64,000 bases of DNA from Streptomyces cinnamoneus (GTDB lineage: Bacteria > Actinomycetota > Actinomycetes > Streptomycetales > Streptomycetaceae). The stretch lies in contig NZ_PKFQ01000001.1 of assembly GCF_002939475.1 (NCBI RefSeq), forward strand, positions 1,922,001-1,986,000. Reading direction: 5' to 3'. Both the position numbers and the translations under genes were made by a program. This document shows, one piece after another, positions 48,195 through 56,745 of the stretch. The first letter of the stretch is position 1, and every line of letters starts with the position of its first letter. The notes beneath the pieces are model-generated. The model was given only the letters and a program-made list of their open reading frames with translations, was not told the origin of the DNA and did not search any database.

Positions 48195-48983
48195 TCAGCC
48201 CTTGTCGAAGCGGTGCTGGTTGTGCTGCTGCTCGCCGGCCTGCCCCGCGGCGCCGCCCTCGATGGCCGGCTTCTGGCCGCCGCCCGACAGCTCCGCCTTC
48301 ATCCGCTGGAGCTCCAGCTCCACGTCCGAACCGCCGGAGATGCGCTCCAGCTCGGCGGTGAGGTCGTCCTTGGCCATGCCGGTCGGGTCGTCGAGCGCGC
48401 CCGAGGCGAGCAGCTCGTCGATGGCGCCGGCGCGGGCCTGCAGCTGGGCCGTCTTGTCCTCGGCGCGCTGGATGGCCATGCCGACGTCGCCCATCTCCTC
48501 GGAGATGCCCGAGAAGGCCTCGCCGATCCGGGTCTGGGCCTGGGCCGCCGTGTACGTGGCCTTGATCGTCTCCTTCTTCGTGCGGAAGGCGTCGACCTTC
48601 GCCTGGAGGCGCTGGGAGGCGAGCGTGAGCTTCTCCTCCTCGCCCTGGAGGGTCTGGTGCTGGGTCTCCAGATCGCTGACCTGCTGCTGGAGCGCGGCCC
48701 GCCGGGTGAGCGCCTCGCGGGCGAGGTCCTCCCGGCCGAGTGCCAGCGCCTTGCGGCCCTGGTCCTCCAGCTTGGACGACTGGCTCTGGAGCTGGTTGAG
48801 CTGGAGCTCCAAGCGCTTGCGGGACGTCGCCACGTCGGCGACGCCGCGGCGCACCTTCTGCAGCAGTTCGAGCTGCTTCTGGTACGAGTAGTCGAGGGTC
48901 TCGCGCGGGTCCTCGGCCCGGTCCAGGGCCTTGTTGGCCTTCGCGCGGAAGATCATCCCCATCCGCTTCATGACACCGCTCAT
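48195..48983 (-). CDS. pspA: Phage shock protein A / IM30-like membrane-stress protein
   Basis: A 262-residue PspA/Vipp1 (ESCRT-III-like) protein. The N-terminal amphipathic helix (MKRMGMIFRAKANKALDRAEDP) binds stressed membrane, and residues 25-215 form the long coiled coil (YQKQLELLQKVRRGVADVAT, QQQVSDLETQHQTLQGEEEK). An acidic Gly-rich C-terminal tail follows. It oligomerises on the inner face of the cytoplasmic membrane to limit proton leakage. The ATG at 48981-48983 starts MSGVMKRMG. It heads the pspA-pspAA unit upstream of a two-component pair on the same strand. Confidence 0.95.
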   Translation of the reverse strand: MSGVMKRMGMIFRAKANKALDRAEDPRETLDYSYQKQLELLQKVRRGVADVATSRKRLELQLNQLQSQSSKLEDQGRKALALGREDLAREALTRRAALQQQVSDLETQHQTLQGEEEKLTLASQRLQAKVDAFRTKKETIKATYTAAQAQTRIGEAFSGISEEMGDVGMAIQRAEDKTAQLQARAGAIDELLASGALDDPTGMAKDDLTAELERISGGSDVELELQRMKAELSGGGQKPAIEGGAAGQAGEQQHNQHRFDKG

Positions 48984-49254
48984 GGGCCTCGCGCGCCCCC
49001 TTCTGACCGAAATAGATCGGGCTTAGGCTCCACCACAACTATCAGAACCCACAGTACGGGCCCTGCTTCCATTACCGCACTGTTCGGGCTCCTATGCGCT
49101 CCTCCTGCAGGACGATCAGGAAGCCGCTCCCTCCGGCGCAAGGAGTAGAAGGCACCCCAGGGGCGCCCCGCGGCGGAGGGCGGCGGACGGCCGTTGTCGT
49201 ATCGTGCCCGGCCGGGCTGGGGCAGAAGGTCCCAAGCCCGTACCCTTGGGTCCC

Positions 49255-49857
49255 GTGTTCCGAAGCCGTTCCAAGGAAGAGCGGTCCGCCAAGGTCAACG
49301 AAGCCGTGACCCCGGACCAGCCGAAGCAGCCCCGTGACCCGCAGGCCCCCAAGGGCCGCCCGACCCCCAAGCGCAGCGAGGCCAACTCGCAGCGCCGTTC
49401 CCAGGCCGCCGCACCGGCCAACCGCAAGGACGCGGCCAAGCGTTCGCGCGAGGCGCGCCGCGCCGACCTCGCCCGTCAGCGGGAGGCCCTGGCCAGCGGG
49501 GACGAGCGGTACCTGCCCGCCCGCGACAAGGGCCCGGTGCGCTCCTTCGCGCGGGACTACGTCGACTCCCGTTACTCGGTGGCGGAGTTCTTCCTGCCGC
49601 TGGCCGTGCTGATCCTCATCCTGAGCATGGTCAACCGGGGTCAGTTCCAGACCTACGTGCTGCTGCTGTGGATGATCGTGATCGCCCTGATCGTGATCAA
49701 CTCCGTGATCACGGGTCTCACCCTCAAGCGTGCCCTCGCCCAGCGCTTCCCCGGCGAGAACGTCCGGGGCGCCGTCCCGTACGCGCTCATGCGCACCCTC
49801 CAGGTCCGCCGTCTGCGCCTGCCCAAGCCGAAGGTCAAGCGCGGGGAGCGACCCTGA
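49255..49857 (+). CDS. DUF3043 membrane protein
   Basis: A 200-residue protein starting at the GTG at 49255 (FRSRSKEERSAK). Residues 1-105 are highly basic and Arg/Lys/Ala-rich (KRSREARRADLARQREALAS), followed by two membrane helices (EFFLPLAVLILILSMV near 125 and VLLLWMIVIALIVINSVIT near 150) and a basic tail. This is the DUF3043 pattern, widespread in actinobacteria. Function unknown; the basic region could touch nucleic acid or acidic lipids. Its stop overlaps the next gene start by four bases. Confidence 0.88.
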   Translation: MFRSRSKEERSAKVNEAVTPDQPKQPRDPQAPKGRPTPKRSEANSQRRSQAAAPANRKDAAKRSREARRADLARQREALASGDERYLPARDKGPVRSFARDYVDSRYSVAEFFLPLAVLILILSMVNRGQFQTYVLLLWMIVIALIVINSVITGLTLKRALAQRFPGENVRGAVPYALMRTLQVRRLRLPKPKVKRGERP

Positions 49858-50654
49858 GCGCCCTCTCACCGGGCTTCGGGGGCGGCGCCGAGGGGTGGCT
49901 GAGGGGGCTCGGGGGGCTGCGGAACACCGTCCGCCAGGAGCTGGTCGCCCGGCAGGTGGACGAGCAGATAGCGGCGCGCTTCCCCGTGGGCCGGCGGCTG
50001 CGCGTCCTCGACGTCGGCCCCGGCCAGGGCACGCAGGCGCTGCGGCTGGCCCGGGCCGGCCACGAGGTGACCGGGCTGGAGAGCGACCCGCGGATGCTGG
50101 ACGCCGTGCGCGGGGCGCTGGCCGGCGAGCCCGAGGGCATCCGCGAGCGCGTCCGGCTGGTCGAGGGGGACGGCCGCGAGGCCGGCGCCCACTTCCTGCC
50201 GGGCGCCTTCGACGTCGTGCTGTGCCACGGCGTCCTGATGTACGTGCCGGAGCCGGACCCGATGCTCGCCGGGCTGGCGCGCGTGCTCGCCCCGGGCGGG
50301 CTGCTGTCGCTGCTCGTGCGCAACGCCGACGCGCTGGCCATGCGGCCGGGCCTGGCCGGCGACTGGGACACCGCCCTGGCGGCCTTCGACTCCCCCGCCT
50401 ACACCAACCGGATCGGGCTGGAGGTACGGGCGGACCGCCGGGAGACCCTGACGGCCACCCTGGCCGGGATCGGGGCACCGCTGCACGCCTGGTACGGCGT
50501 GCGCGTCTTCTGCGACCTCGCGCCCGACGAGGCGCCGCCGCCCTCCGGCGCGGAGCTGGAGCGCCTGCTCGCCGCCGAGGACCGGGCGGGCCGCACCGAC
50601 CCCTACCGCGCGGTGGCGGCGCTGCTGCACCTGTGCGGGGTGCGGGGCGGCTGA
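49854..50654 (+). CDS. Class I SAM-dependent methyltransferase, probable CTG start
   Basis: A 266-residue Rossmann methyltransferase: motif I LRVLDVGPGQGTQALRLA near residue 50, motif II VTGLESDPRMLDAV, GAFDVVLCHGVLMYVPEPD (motif IV) and LARVLAPGGLLSLLVRNADA. It resembles SmtA/tRNA-modifying methyltransferases, but the substrate is unknown. The only start that gives good ribosome binding is CTG at 49854, with GGGGAG five bases upstream; it forms a CTGA overlap with the DUF3043 stop, like the usual ATGA coupling. The next in-frame GTG is about 35 codons later and would remove conserved sequence. Confidence 0.84.
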   Translation: MSALSPGFGGGAEGWLRGLGGLRNTVRQELVARQVDEQIAARFPVGRRLRVLDVGPGQGTQALRLARAGHEVTGLESDPRMLDAVRGALAGEPEGIRERVRLVEGDGREAGAHFLPGAFDVVLCHGVLMYVPEPDPMLAGLARVLAPGGLLSLLVRNADALAMRPGLAGDWDTALAAFDSPAYTNRIGLEVRADRRETLTATLAGIGAPLHAWYGVRVFCDLAPDEAPPPSGAELERLLAAEDRAGRTDPYRAVAALLHLCGVRGG

Positions 50655-50706
50655 CCGGAGCGGGCCGGGCCCGTCACGTCCACGGACCCGGCCGGCACAC
50701 CGGCCC

Positions 50707-50919
50707 TCAGCCCTCGGCCGCGGCGTGCAGGCTCATCGGGCCGTAGATCTCGGTGTCGTCCTCGAACAGCCGGATCTGGTCCACACCGCCGTCCATGAGG
50801 GCGCGCCACACCTCGCCGACCCAGGACTCCGCGTCCCCCTGCGTCGTGAACTCCTCCGGCTCCACGGCCGGGGCGACCTCCGTGCCGTCGGCCTTCTCGA
50901 ACCGCCACGTCCACACCAT
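50707..50919 (-). CDS. Small hypothetical protein (WxWRFE)
   Basis: A 70-residue acidic protein, MVWTWRFEKADGTEV at the start and IYGPMSLHAAAEG at the end, with AGGAGG about six bases before the ATG at 50917-50919. It is a conserved streptomycete small protein by appearance; no domain is recognised. It is transcribed toward the methyltransferase, from which an imperfect GC hairpin separates it. Confidence 0.78.
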   Translation of the reverse strand: MVWTWRFEKADGTEVAPAVEPEEFTTQGDAESWVGEVWRALMDGGVDQIRLFEDDTEIYGPMSLHAAAEG

Positions 50920-51066
50920 GTCCGCCTCCTGGGGCTGCTGGTTCCCACGTCGTCCCGCGCTACGCGTCGTTCGGAGTGTCCTGCGACCGAAGCCTAACGG
51001 GCCGTGACGGACGAGAAAGGGTGAGCCCCGCGCGCCCGCCGCCCGCCGACGCGAGACGATCAGTGG

Positions 51067-52266
51067 GTGGAACTGACTCTCCTCGGCACCGGGGCCCCCG
51101 AGGGGCTGCCGCGCCCCGGCTGCCCCTGCGCCTCCTGCGCCACCGCGACCGGTGACGACGCGCGGGCGGCGACCGCCCTGCTCGTGGACGACGCCCTGCT
51201 GCTGGACCTCACGCCCGGGCCGGCCTTCGCCGCGGCCCGCGCCGGGCGGTCCGTCGCCGGGGTGCGGCAGGTGCTGCTCTCGCACCCGCACGACGGGCCC
51301 GCCGTGGAGTTCCCGGCCGGGCTGCCCACGCCGGTGCGGGTGCCGGACGGGCGTGAGCTGTCGGTGATCAGCGGGCACCGGGTGCGGGCGGTGGCCCTGG
51401 ACGCGCCCGGCACGGGCTACGAGGTGACGGGCCCCGATGGGGAGCGGCTGCTGTACCTGCCGCCGGGCGGCGCGCCCGCCGGGATGTCCGGTGCGCCGGG
51501 CCCGTACGCGATGGTGCTGCTCGACGCGGTGGGACGGCCGGACGCCCTGGCCCGCCTGCGGGAGACGGGCGCGGCCGGGCCGACGACGGACGTCGTCGCG
51601 GTGCACCTCGACCACGACACTCCGCCGGGCCGCGAGCTGCACCGGCGGCTGGCCGCGGTGGGGGCCCGGGCGGTGCCGGACGGCACCACGCTCGTCGTCG
51701 GCGACTTCCACGCCGTGCCGGATGTGCCGCGGCGGACGCTGGTGCTGGGCGGGGCCCGCTCGGGCAAGTCGGTGGAGGCCGAGCGGCGGCTGGACGCCTT
51801 CCCCGGCGTGCTCTACGTGGCCACCAGCGGCTCCCGCGAGGGCGACCTCGACTGGGCGGCGCGGGTGGCCCGCCACCGCGAGCGCCGCCCCGGCTCCTGG
51901 CGCACGGCGGAGACCTGCGACCTGGTCCCGCTGCTGGCGGCGGACGGTCCGCCGCTGCTGATCGACTGTCTGGCGCTGTGGCTGACCGACGCGATGGACT
52001 CCGTCGGGGCGTGGGACGACGCCACCTGGCACAACGGCGGGGCGGCGGCGCTGGCCGGGCGGGTGGCGGAGCTGGTGGCGGCGATACGGGCCACGCCGCG
52101 CACCGTGGTGCTGGTGAGCAACGAGGTGGGCTCGGGCGTGGTGCCCGCGACGGCGTCGGGGCGGCGCTTCCGGGACGAGCTGGGGCGGCTGAACGCCATG
52201 GTCGGGGACGAGTGCGAGCACGTGGTGCTGGTGGTCGCGGGACAGGCGCTGCCGCTGCGCGGGTGA
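51067..52266 (+). CDS. cobU: Adenosylcobinamide kinase/guanylyltransferase (CobU) fused to a metallo-beta-lactamase-like domain
   Basis: A 399-residue fusion. The C-terminal 180 residues are CobU, with P-loop LVLGGARSGKSVEAERRL near residue 227, RVARHRERRPGSWRTAE and LVSNEVGSGVVPATASGRRF; it phosphorylates adenosylcobinamide and converts it to the GDP derivative in cobalamin assembly. The N-terminal 220 residues resemble a PhnP-type metallo-beta-lactamase fold (LLGTGAPEGLPRPGCPCASC), but the metal motif reads LLSHPHDGP instead of HxHxDH and appears degenerate. The start is the GTG at 51067. cobT follows after about 100 bases. Confidence 0.9.
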   Translation: MELTLLGTGAPEGLPRPGCPCASCATATGDDARAATALLVDDALLLDLTPGPAFAAARAGRSVAGVRQVLLSHPHDGPAVEFPAGLPTPVRVPDGRELSVISGHRVRAVALDAPGTGYEVTGPDGERLLYLPPGGAPAGMSGAPGPYAMVLLDAVGRPDALARLRETGAAGPTTDVVAVHLDHDTPPGRELHRRLAAVGARAVPDGTTLVVGDFHAVPDVPRRTLVLGGARSGKSVEAERRLDAFPGVLYVATSGSREGDLDWAARVARHRERRPGSWRTAETCDLVPLLAADGPPLLIDCLALWLTDAMDSVGAWDDATWHNGGAAALAGRVAELVAAIRATPRTVVLVSNEVGSGVVPATASGRRFRDELGRLNAMVGDECEHVVLVVAGQALPLRG

Positions 52267-52364
52267 GACCGCCGCGACGCGGCGGCCCCGGGAGCGCCCC
52301 GGCGCCCCACGGGCCCCGCCCCGCACCGGGGATACCGTCACCTCGCGCGGGTAGTGTTTCGCGG

Positions 52365-53411
52365 ATGAGCGGTCTGAATCTTGATGACTTCGCCACGCTG
52401 ATCGAGCGCCCCGACTCCGGTGTGCGCCGGGACGCCGAGGAGCGGCGGGAGCGGATCGGGCCGCGGCCCGGCGCCCTGGGGCGGCTGGACGAGCTCGGCG
52501 AGTGGCTCGCCGCCGCCCAGGGGGCGGTGCCGGTGAAGCCGGTGACGCGCCCCAAGGCGGTGCTGTTCGCCGGCGACCACGGCGTCGCGGAGCTGGGTGT
52601 CTCGGGCGGCCCGGCGGAGGGCGCGCGGACGCTCGTGCGCGCGGCGCTCGACGGCCTCGGCACCGGCGCGATCCTGGCCCGGCGGGCCGGCGTGGAGCTG
52701 CGCGTCGTGGACATGTCGCTGGACTGCGACCCGGCCGACCTGCCCGGGGACGTCACGCGGCACCGGGTGCGGCGCGGTTCGGGCCGGATCGACGTCGAGG
52801 ACGCGCTGACCGCCGAGGAGGCGGAGCGGGCGTTCCGCGCCGGGATGGCGGTGGCCGACGAGGAGGCCGACTCGGGCACGGACCTCGTGGTCCTCGGTGA
52901 CCTGAGCGTCGGCGGCACCACCGCCGCGGGGGTCCTGATCGCCGCGCTGTGCGGGACGGACGCCTCCGTGGTCACCGGGCGGGGCGGCTTCGGTATCGAC
53001 GACCTGGCGTGGATGCGCAAGTGCGCGGCGATCCGCGACGCGCTGCGCCGGGCCCGCCCGGTCCTGGGCGACCAGCTCCAGCTGCTGGCGGCCGTGGGCG
53101 GCGCGGACCTCGCGGCGATGACGGGCTTCCTGCTCCAGAGCGCCGTGCGCCGCACCCCGGTGATCCTCGACGGCGTGGTCTGCGCCGCGGCCGCGCTGGT
53201 GGGCCAGCGGGTGGCGTTCCGGGCCCCGGACTGGTGGCTGGCGGGGCAGGCGGCCGGCGATCCGGCCCAGGCGAAGGCGCTGGACCGGATGGCGCTCAAC
53301 CCTCTCCTCGATCACGGCGTCACTGTGGGCGAGGGGACAGGGGCGCTGCTGGCTCTGCCGCTGGTGCAGGCGGCCGCGGCCCTGGCGGCGGAACTCCCCG
53401 AGCACGCCTGA
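52365..53411 (+). CDS. cobT: Nicotinate-nucleotide-dimethylbenzimidazole phosphoribosyltransferase
   Basis: A 348-residue CobT that makes alpha-ribazole phosphate, the lower-ligand precursor of cobalamin. Motifs are GRLDELGEWLAAAQG near 45, LFAGDHGVAELGVS near 68, LGDLSVGGTTAAG near 180, and at the end MALNPLLDHGVTVGEGTGAL with the catalytic Glu. Length matches the family. ATG start at 52365. It follows the CobU fusion on the same strand and belongs to the same pathway as cobS at 56746. Confidence 0.95.
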   Translation: MSGLNLDDFATLIERPDSGVRRDAEERRERIGPRPGALGRLDELGEWLAAAQGAVPVKPVTRPKAVLFAGDHGVAELGVSGGPAEGARTLVRAALDGLGTGAILARRAGVELRVVDMSLDCDPADLPGDVTRHRVRRGSGRIDVEDALTAEEAERAFRAGMAVADEEADSGTDLVVLGDLSVGGTTAAGVLIAALCGTDASVVTGRGGFGIDDLAWMRKCAAIRDALRRARPVLGDQLQLLAAVGGADLAAMTGFLLQSAVRRTPVILDGVVCAAAALVGQRVAFRAPDWWLAGQAAGDPAQAKALDRMALNPLLDHGVTVGEGTGALLALPLVQAAAALAAELPEHA

Positions 53412-53492
53412 CGGCGGACGGACGGCCGGTGGCCGGGCACGTCGTGAGCGCACGGAATCCCGCCGCACATGGGCCCCATATGATCAATTTTC

Positions 53493-55259
53493 ATGGGAGA
53501 AGTCCGTTTGACTCCGGATGAGAGCGTCCGCGACGGCGTCTGGCAGCGGCGTGCCGCCGGCTTCGCCGTGTGGTACCTGCGCGTCGTCACGTTCATCAAT
53601 CTGCTCGGCGCGGTCTGGGTGTCCTTCGGGACGGACATCCGCCGCCACAACGTCGAGGAGTTCTTCACCCCCTACCTGCTGGCGGCGGGCTTCTCGCCGG
53701 CGCTGGTGTCGCTGTTCATGGCGATCACCCTGCGCCGGCGCAAGCGGGCCGCGTGGATCCTCAACCTGGTGCTGGCCGGGCTGCTGCTGCTCCTGCTGGC
53801 CTTCGTGATGGCCTTCCCCGAGTTCCGGCGGCACGGCCTGAACTGGATCTCGCTGGTGCTCACGGCCCTGTTCGTGACCGCGCTGCTGGTGGGCCGGCGG
53901 GAGTTCTACGCCAAGGGGGACCGGTCCAACCCCAAGCTGGCCTCGGCCGTCGCGGCGGGCGGCCTGCTGGTCACCTCGCTGATCGCCGCCGGCCTGGTCA
54001 CCGTCACCAACGAGGCCACCGACGAGCAGCGGTCCACCTTCCTCGACCGCTGGCACTACGGCGTGATGCGGCTGATCTCGATCGCCGCCGACGACTCGCG
54101 CTACGCGGGCATCGCCCCTCCCGGCTGGGTCGACGTCGTCATCAACGTGATGAGCACGGTCCTGCTGATCCTCGTCGTCTTCGCGGCCTTCCGCTCCCGC
54201 CGGGCCACCGACCCGCTCACCGCCGAGGACGAGACGCGCCTGCGCGGCCTGCTCGACCGGTGGGGCGACCGGGACTCGCTCGGCTACTTCGCGCTGCGCC
54301 GCGAGAAGAGCGTCATCTGGTCCCCCTCCGGCAAGGCGGCGGTCACCTACCGCGTCCTCGGCGGCGTCTCCCTGGCCTCCGGCGACCCCATCGGCGACCC
54401 CGAGGCCTGGCCCGGGGCCATCGAGCCGTGGCTGACCCAGGCGCGCGAGCACGGCTGGATCCCCGCCGTCATGGGCGCGAGCGAGGAGGGCGGCACGATC
54501 TACGCCCGGCACGGCCTGGACGCCCTGGAGCTGGGCGACGAGGCCATCGTGGACACCGCCGAGTTCACCCTCGACGGCCGGGCGATGCGCACCGTGCGCC
54601 AGGCCTACAACCGCGTCAAGCGCGCCGGTTACACCGTCACCGTGCGGCGGCACGAGGACATTCCCGAGCCGGAGATGGCCGAGCTGCTGCGCCGCGCCGA
54701 CGACTGGCGCGACGGCGCGACCGAGCGCGGCTTCTCCATGGCGCTGGGCCGTCTCGGCGACCCGGACGACGGCCGCTGCGTGATGCTCGAGTGCCACGAC
54801 GCCGAGGGCCGGCTGCGGGCCCTGCTCAGCTTCGTGCCGTGGGGCCCCAAGGGGCTGTCGCTGGACCTGATGCGCCGTGACCGGGACTCGGAGAACGGCC
54901 TGATGGAGTTCATGGTCATCGAACTGCTCCAGCGGGCCGTGTCGCTGGGCGTCACCCAGGTGTCGCTGAACTTCGCGATGTTCCGCTCGGTCTTCGAGCG
55001 CGGCTCCAAGCTGGGCGCCGGCCCGGTGCTGCGGATGTGGCGCTCGCTGCTCAGCTTCTTCTCCCGCTGGTGGCAGATCGAATCGCTCTACCGAGCAAAT
55101 GCGAAATACCGTCCCATCTGGGAGCCTCGTTTCATGCTGTTCGAGAAGAGCAGTGACCTGCTGAGGATCGGCGTCGCCGGCGCCCGGGCCGAGGGCTTCC
55201 TGGAGGCCCCCGGCCTGCCCAAGTGGCTCAACCGCAAACACCTGGAGAGCCGGCGATGA
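53493..55259 (+). CDS. Phosphatidylglycerol lysyltransferase-like protein (MprF/LysX family)
   Basis: A 588-residue protein with an N-terminal membrane part (about six helices, residues 22-240) and a C-terminal GNAT-like domain (residues 265-575, with LGYFALRREKSVIWSPSGKA, YRVLGGVSLASGDPIG and MEFMVIELLQRAVSLGV). This is the architecture of MprF/LysX aminoacyl-phosphatidylglycerol synthases, which transfer an amino acid from tRNA to the lipid headgroup and lower surface charge. A flippase domain as large as in MprF is not present; the membrane part is smaller. Start ATG at 53493. The next gene starts at its stop (4-base overlap). Confidence 0.87.
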   Translation: MGEVRLTPDESVRDGVWQRRAAGFAVWYLRVVTFINLLGAVWVSFGTDIRRHNVEEFFTPYLLAAGFSPALVSLFMAITLRRRKRAAWILNLVLAGLLLLLLAFVMAFPEFRRHGLNWISLVLTALFVTALLVGRREFYAKGDRSNPKLASAVAAGGLLVTSLIAAGLVTVTNEATDEQRSTFLDRWHYGVMRLISIAADDSRYAGIAPPGWVDVVINVMSTVLLILVVFAAFRSRRATDPLTAEDETRLRGLLDRWGDRDSLGYFALRREKSVIWSPSGKAAVTYRVLGGVSLASGDPIGDPEAWPGAIEPWLTQAREHGWIPAVMGASEEGGTIYARHGLDALELGDEAIVDTAEFTLDGRAMRTVRQAYNRVKRAGYTVTVRRHEDIPEPEMAELLRRADDWRDGATERGFSMALGRLGDPDDGRCVMLECHDAEGRLRALLSFVPWGPKGLSLDLMRRDRDSENGLMEFMVIELLQRAVSLGVTQVSLNFAMFRSVFERGSKLGAGPVLRMWRSLLSFFSRWWQIESLYRANAKYRPIWEPRFMLFEKSSDLLRIGVAGARAEGFLEAPGLPKWLNRKHLESRR

Positions 55260-55975
55260 ACCGCGCGGCGCTGCTCCGCGCCGCGCGCACCGAATGGGGC
55301 CCGCTCTATACGGCCGTGTGGGGGACGTTCGCCCGCGAACGGCTGAGGGCGGTCCCCATGACCCTCACGGCCGTGGCCCTCACCGCGGTCTTCCAGATCG
55401 TCCAGAACCAGCCCTGGGGCTTCCAGCCCGTCCAGCGGATCGGCTCGGTCCAGGCCCAGCTGCCGTGGTGGCTCGCCCTGCTGCGCACCCCCCTGTCGCT
55501 GTTCGTCCCCGCACTGGACCTCCCGGTGTGGGGGGCGCTGGCGCAGCTCCTGCTCGTCTTCGGGATCGCCGAGGCGTGCCTGGGCATGGGGCGCACCCTG
55601 GCCGTCGGCTACCTCGCCACCCTGGCGGGGACGATGTACGCCCGCCTCGCCATCGCCATCGGCCCCGCCTCCCTCCTGGGACTGCCGCCGGAGGCCGCCA
55701 AGGTGATCGACACCGGCCCGTCGGCGGCGGTCGTGGGCCTCGCGGTCTACGTCTCCTGGCGCTACCGCGCCTGGTTCACCTGCGGCCTGGTGGTGCTGGC
55801 CATGGTCGGCGAGGCGCTCGTCAAGCCCAACCTCGCCGGCAAGGAGCACATCGCCGCCGTCGCGGCGATGCTCGTGGCGTGCGGCGCCGACGAGGTCCGC
55901 CGGCGCCACAAGCCCCGCCGGGACGCCCACCGGGAGCGGGATCAGCGGTCGGGGGCGCCCGCCACCAGGTCGTGA
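55256..55975 (+). CDS. Rhomboid-like membrane protein
   Basis: A 239-residue protein with about six hydrophobic segments. The pattern resembles rhomboids (LLLVFGIAEACLGMGRTLAVGYL and TGPSAAVVGLAVYVSW in the position of the GxSG helix), with a GPSA in place of the usual GxSG, and a final HIAAVAAMLV helix with a possible His. The start overlaps the lysyltransferase stop, so both are made together. Its 3' end overlaps the next gene on the other strand by 34 bases. Protease activity is doubtful. Confidence 0.76.
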   Translation: MNRAALLRAARTEWGPLYTAVWGTFARERLRAVPMTLTAVALTAVFQIVQNQPWGFQPVQRIGSVQAQLPWWLALLRTPLSLFVPALDLPVWGALAQLLLVFGIAEACLGMGRTLAVGYLATLAGTMYARLAIAIGPASLLGLPPEAAKVIDTGPSAAVVGLAVYVSWRYRAWFTCGLVVLAMVGEALVKPNLAGKEHIAAVAAMLVACGADEVRRRHKPRRDAHRERDQRSGAPATRS

Positions 55976-56679
55976 AGCCGGTTCCGCACCGCCGCCCAGC
56001 GCGCGTCGTGCCGGTAGGCGCGCACGCGCGACCGGCGCCGGGCCCGGGGCCTGTTGCGGTAGAAGCGCCGCGCCCACGGGGAGCCCGGCCGGGCCAGCCG
56101 CACCGCTCCGACCAGGGCCACGAACGGCACCACGGCCCCGATCAGGGCCATCCGCGGCTTGCCCTTCGCCAGGGCGAACAGCGCGATCAGGAAGTTGACC
56201 GACACGTTCGCGACCACGATGCCCCGGTCGTGCAGCTCGTCCGGCGTCAGCTCGTTGACGCCGAACGGCAGGAAGCCGGCGAGCAGCAGCGTCACCAGCG
56301 CCGCCGTCAGCACCACGATCTCCACGCTCTTGCGGCCCTGCTCGGTCCAGTACACGTCGTCCAGGTGCAGGACCAGCGCGAACTCGTCCAGCACCAGCCC
56401 GGCGCCCGCCCCGAACAGCACGGCCGAGACGGCCGCCCCCACGCCGTGCTGCCCCTCGGCGACGGCCCCGAAGCCGCCCACCACCATCAGCACCACGCCG
56501 GGCACCACGTGGTGCACGTGCAGCCCGCCCGGCCGGATGTTGCGGAAGGGCCCCCGCCCGGCCCGGATGAGGCGGGTGATGACGCGGGTGACGAGAAAGG
56601 TGAGCACGAAGGAGGTGAGCGCCAGCAGGAGCGGCAGCTTGCCCGGGTCGACGATGTTCCGTGCCAGCCAGTGACCCAT
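55942..56679 (-). CDS. Conserved hypothetical integral membrane protein
   Basis: A 245-residue protein with six or so membrane helices (LLALTSFVLTFLVTRVITRL at the N terminus) and a histidine-rich motif GGLHVHHVVPGVVLMVVGG near residue 55, followed by acidic EFALVLHLDDVYWTEQGR. The histidines and aspartates could bind metal within the membrane. The C terminus is Arg-rich. Start ATG at 56677-56679 with GGAG seven bases upstream. Converges with the rhomboid-like gene with a 34-base overlap. Function unknown. Confidence 0.8.
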   Translation of the reverse strand: MGHWLARNIVDPGKLPLLLALTSFVLTFLVTRVITRLIRAGRGPFRNIRPGGLHVHHVVPGVVLMVVGGFGAVAEGQHGVGAAVSAVLFGAGAGLVLDEFALVLHLDDVYWTEQGRKSVEIVVLTAALVTLLLAGFLPFGVNELTPDELHDRGIVVANVSVNFLIALFALAKGKPRMALIGAVVPFVALVGAVRLARPGSPWARRFYRNRPRARRRSRVRAYRHDARWAAVRNRLHDLVAGAPDR

Positions 56680-56745
56680 GTTCCGCTCCCGCGTCGTGCC
56701 TCCCGGCCAACGTACTGCCGGAACCGGCCCGATACCCTGCCCGCG

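Noticed and set aside
45718..48891. A plus-strand open frame of about 1,050 codons across the two-component and psp genes
   Set aside because: Ser/Arg-rich low-complexity translation, opposite to four recognised genes.
50920..51066. Possible cobalamin riboswitch upstream of the cob genes
   Set aside because: I could not find the B12-box or the conserved core blocks here or before cobT and cobS.
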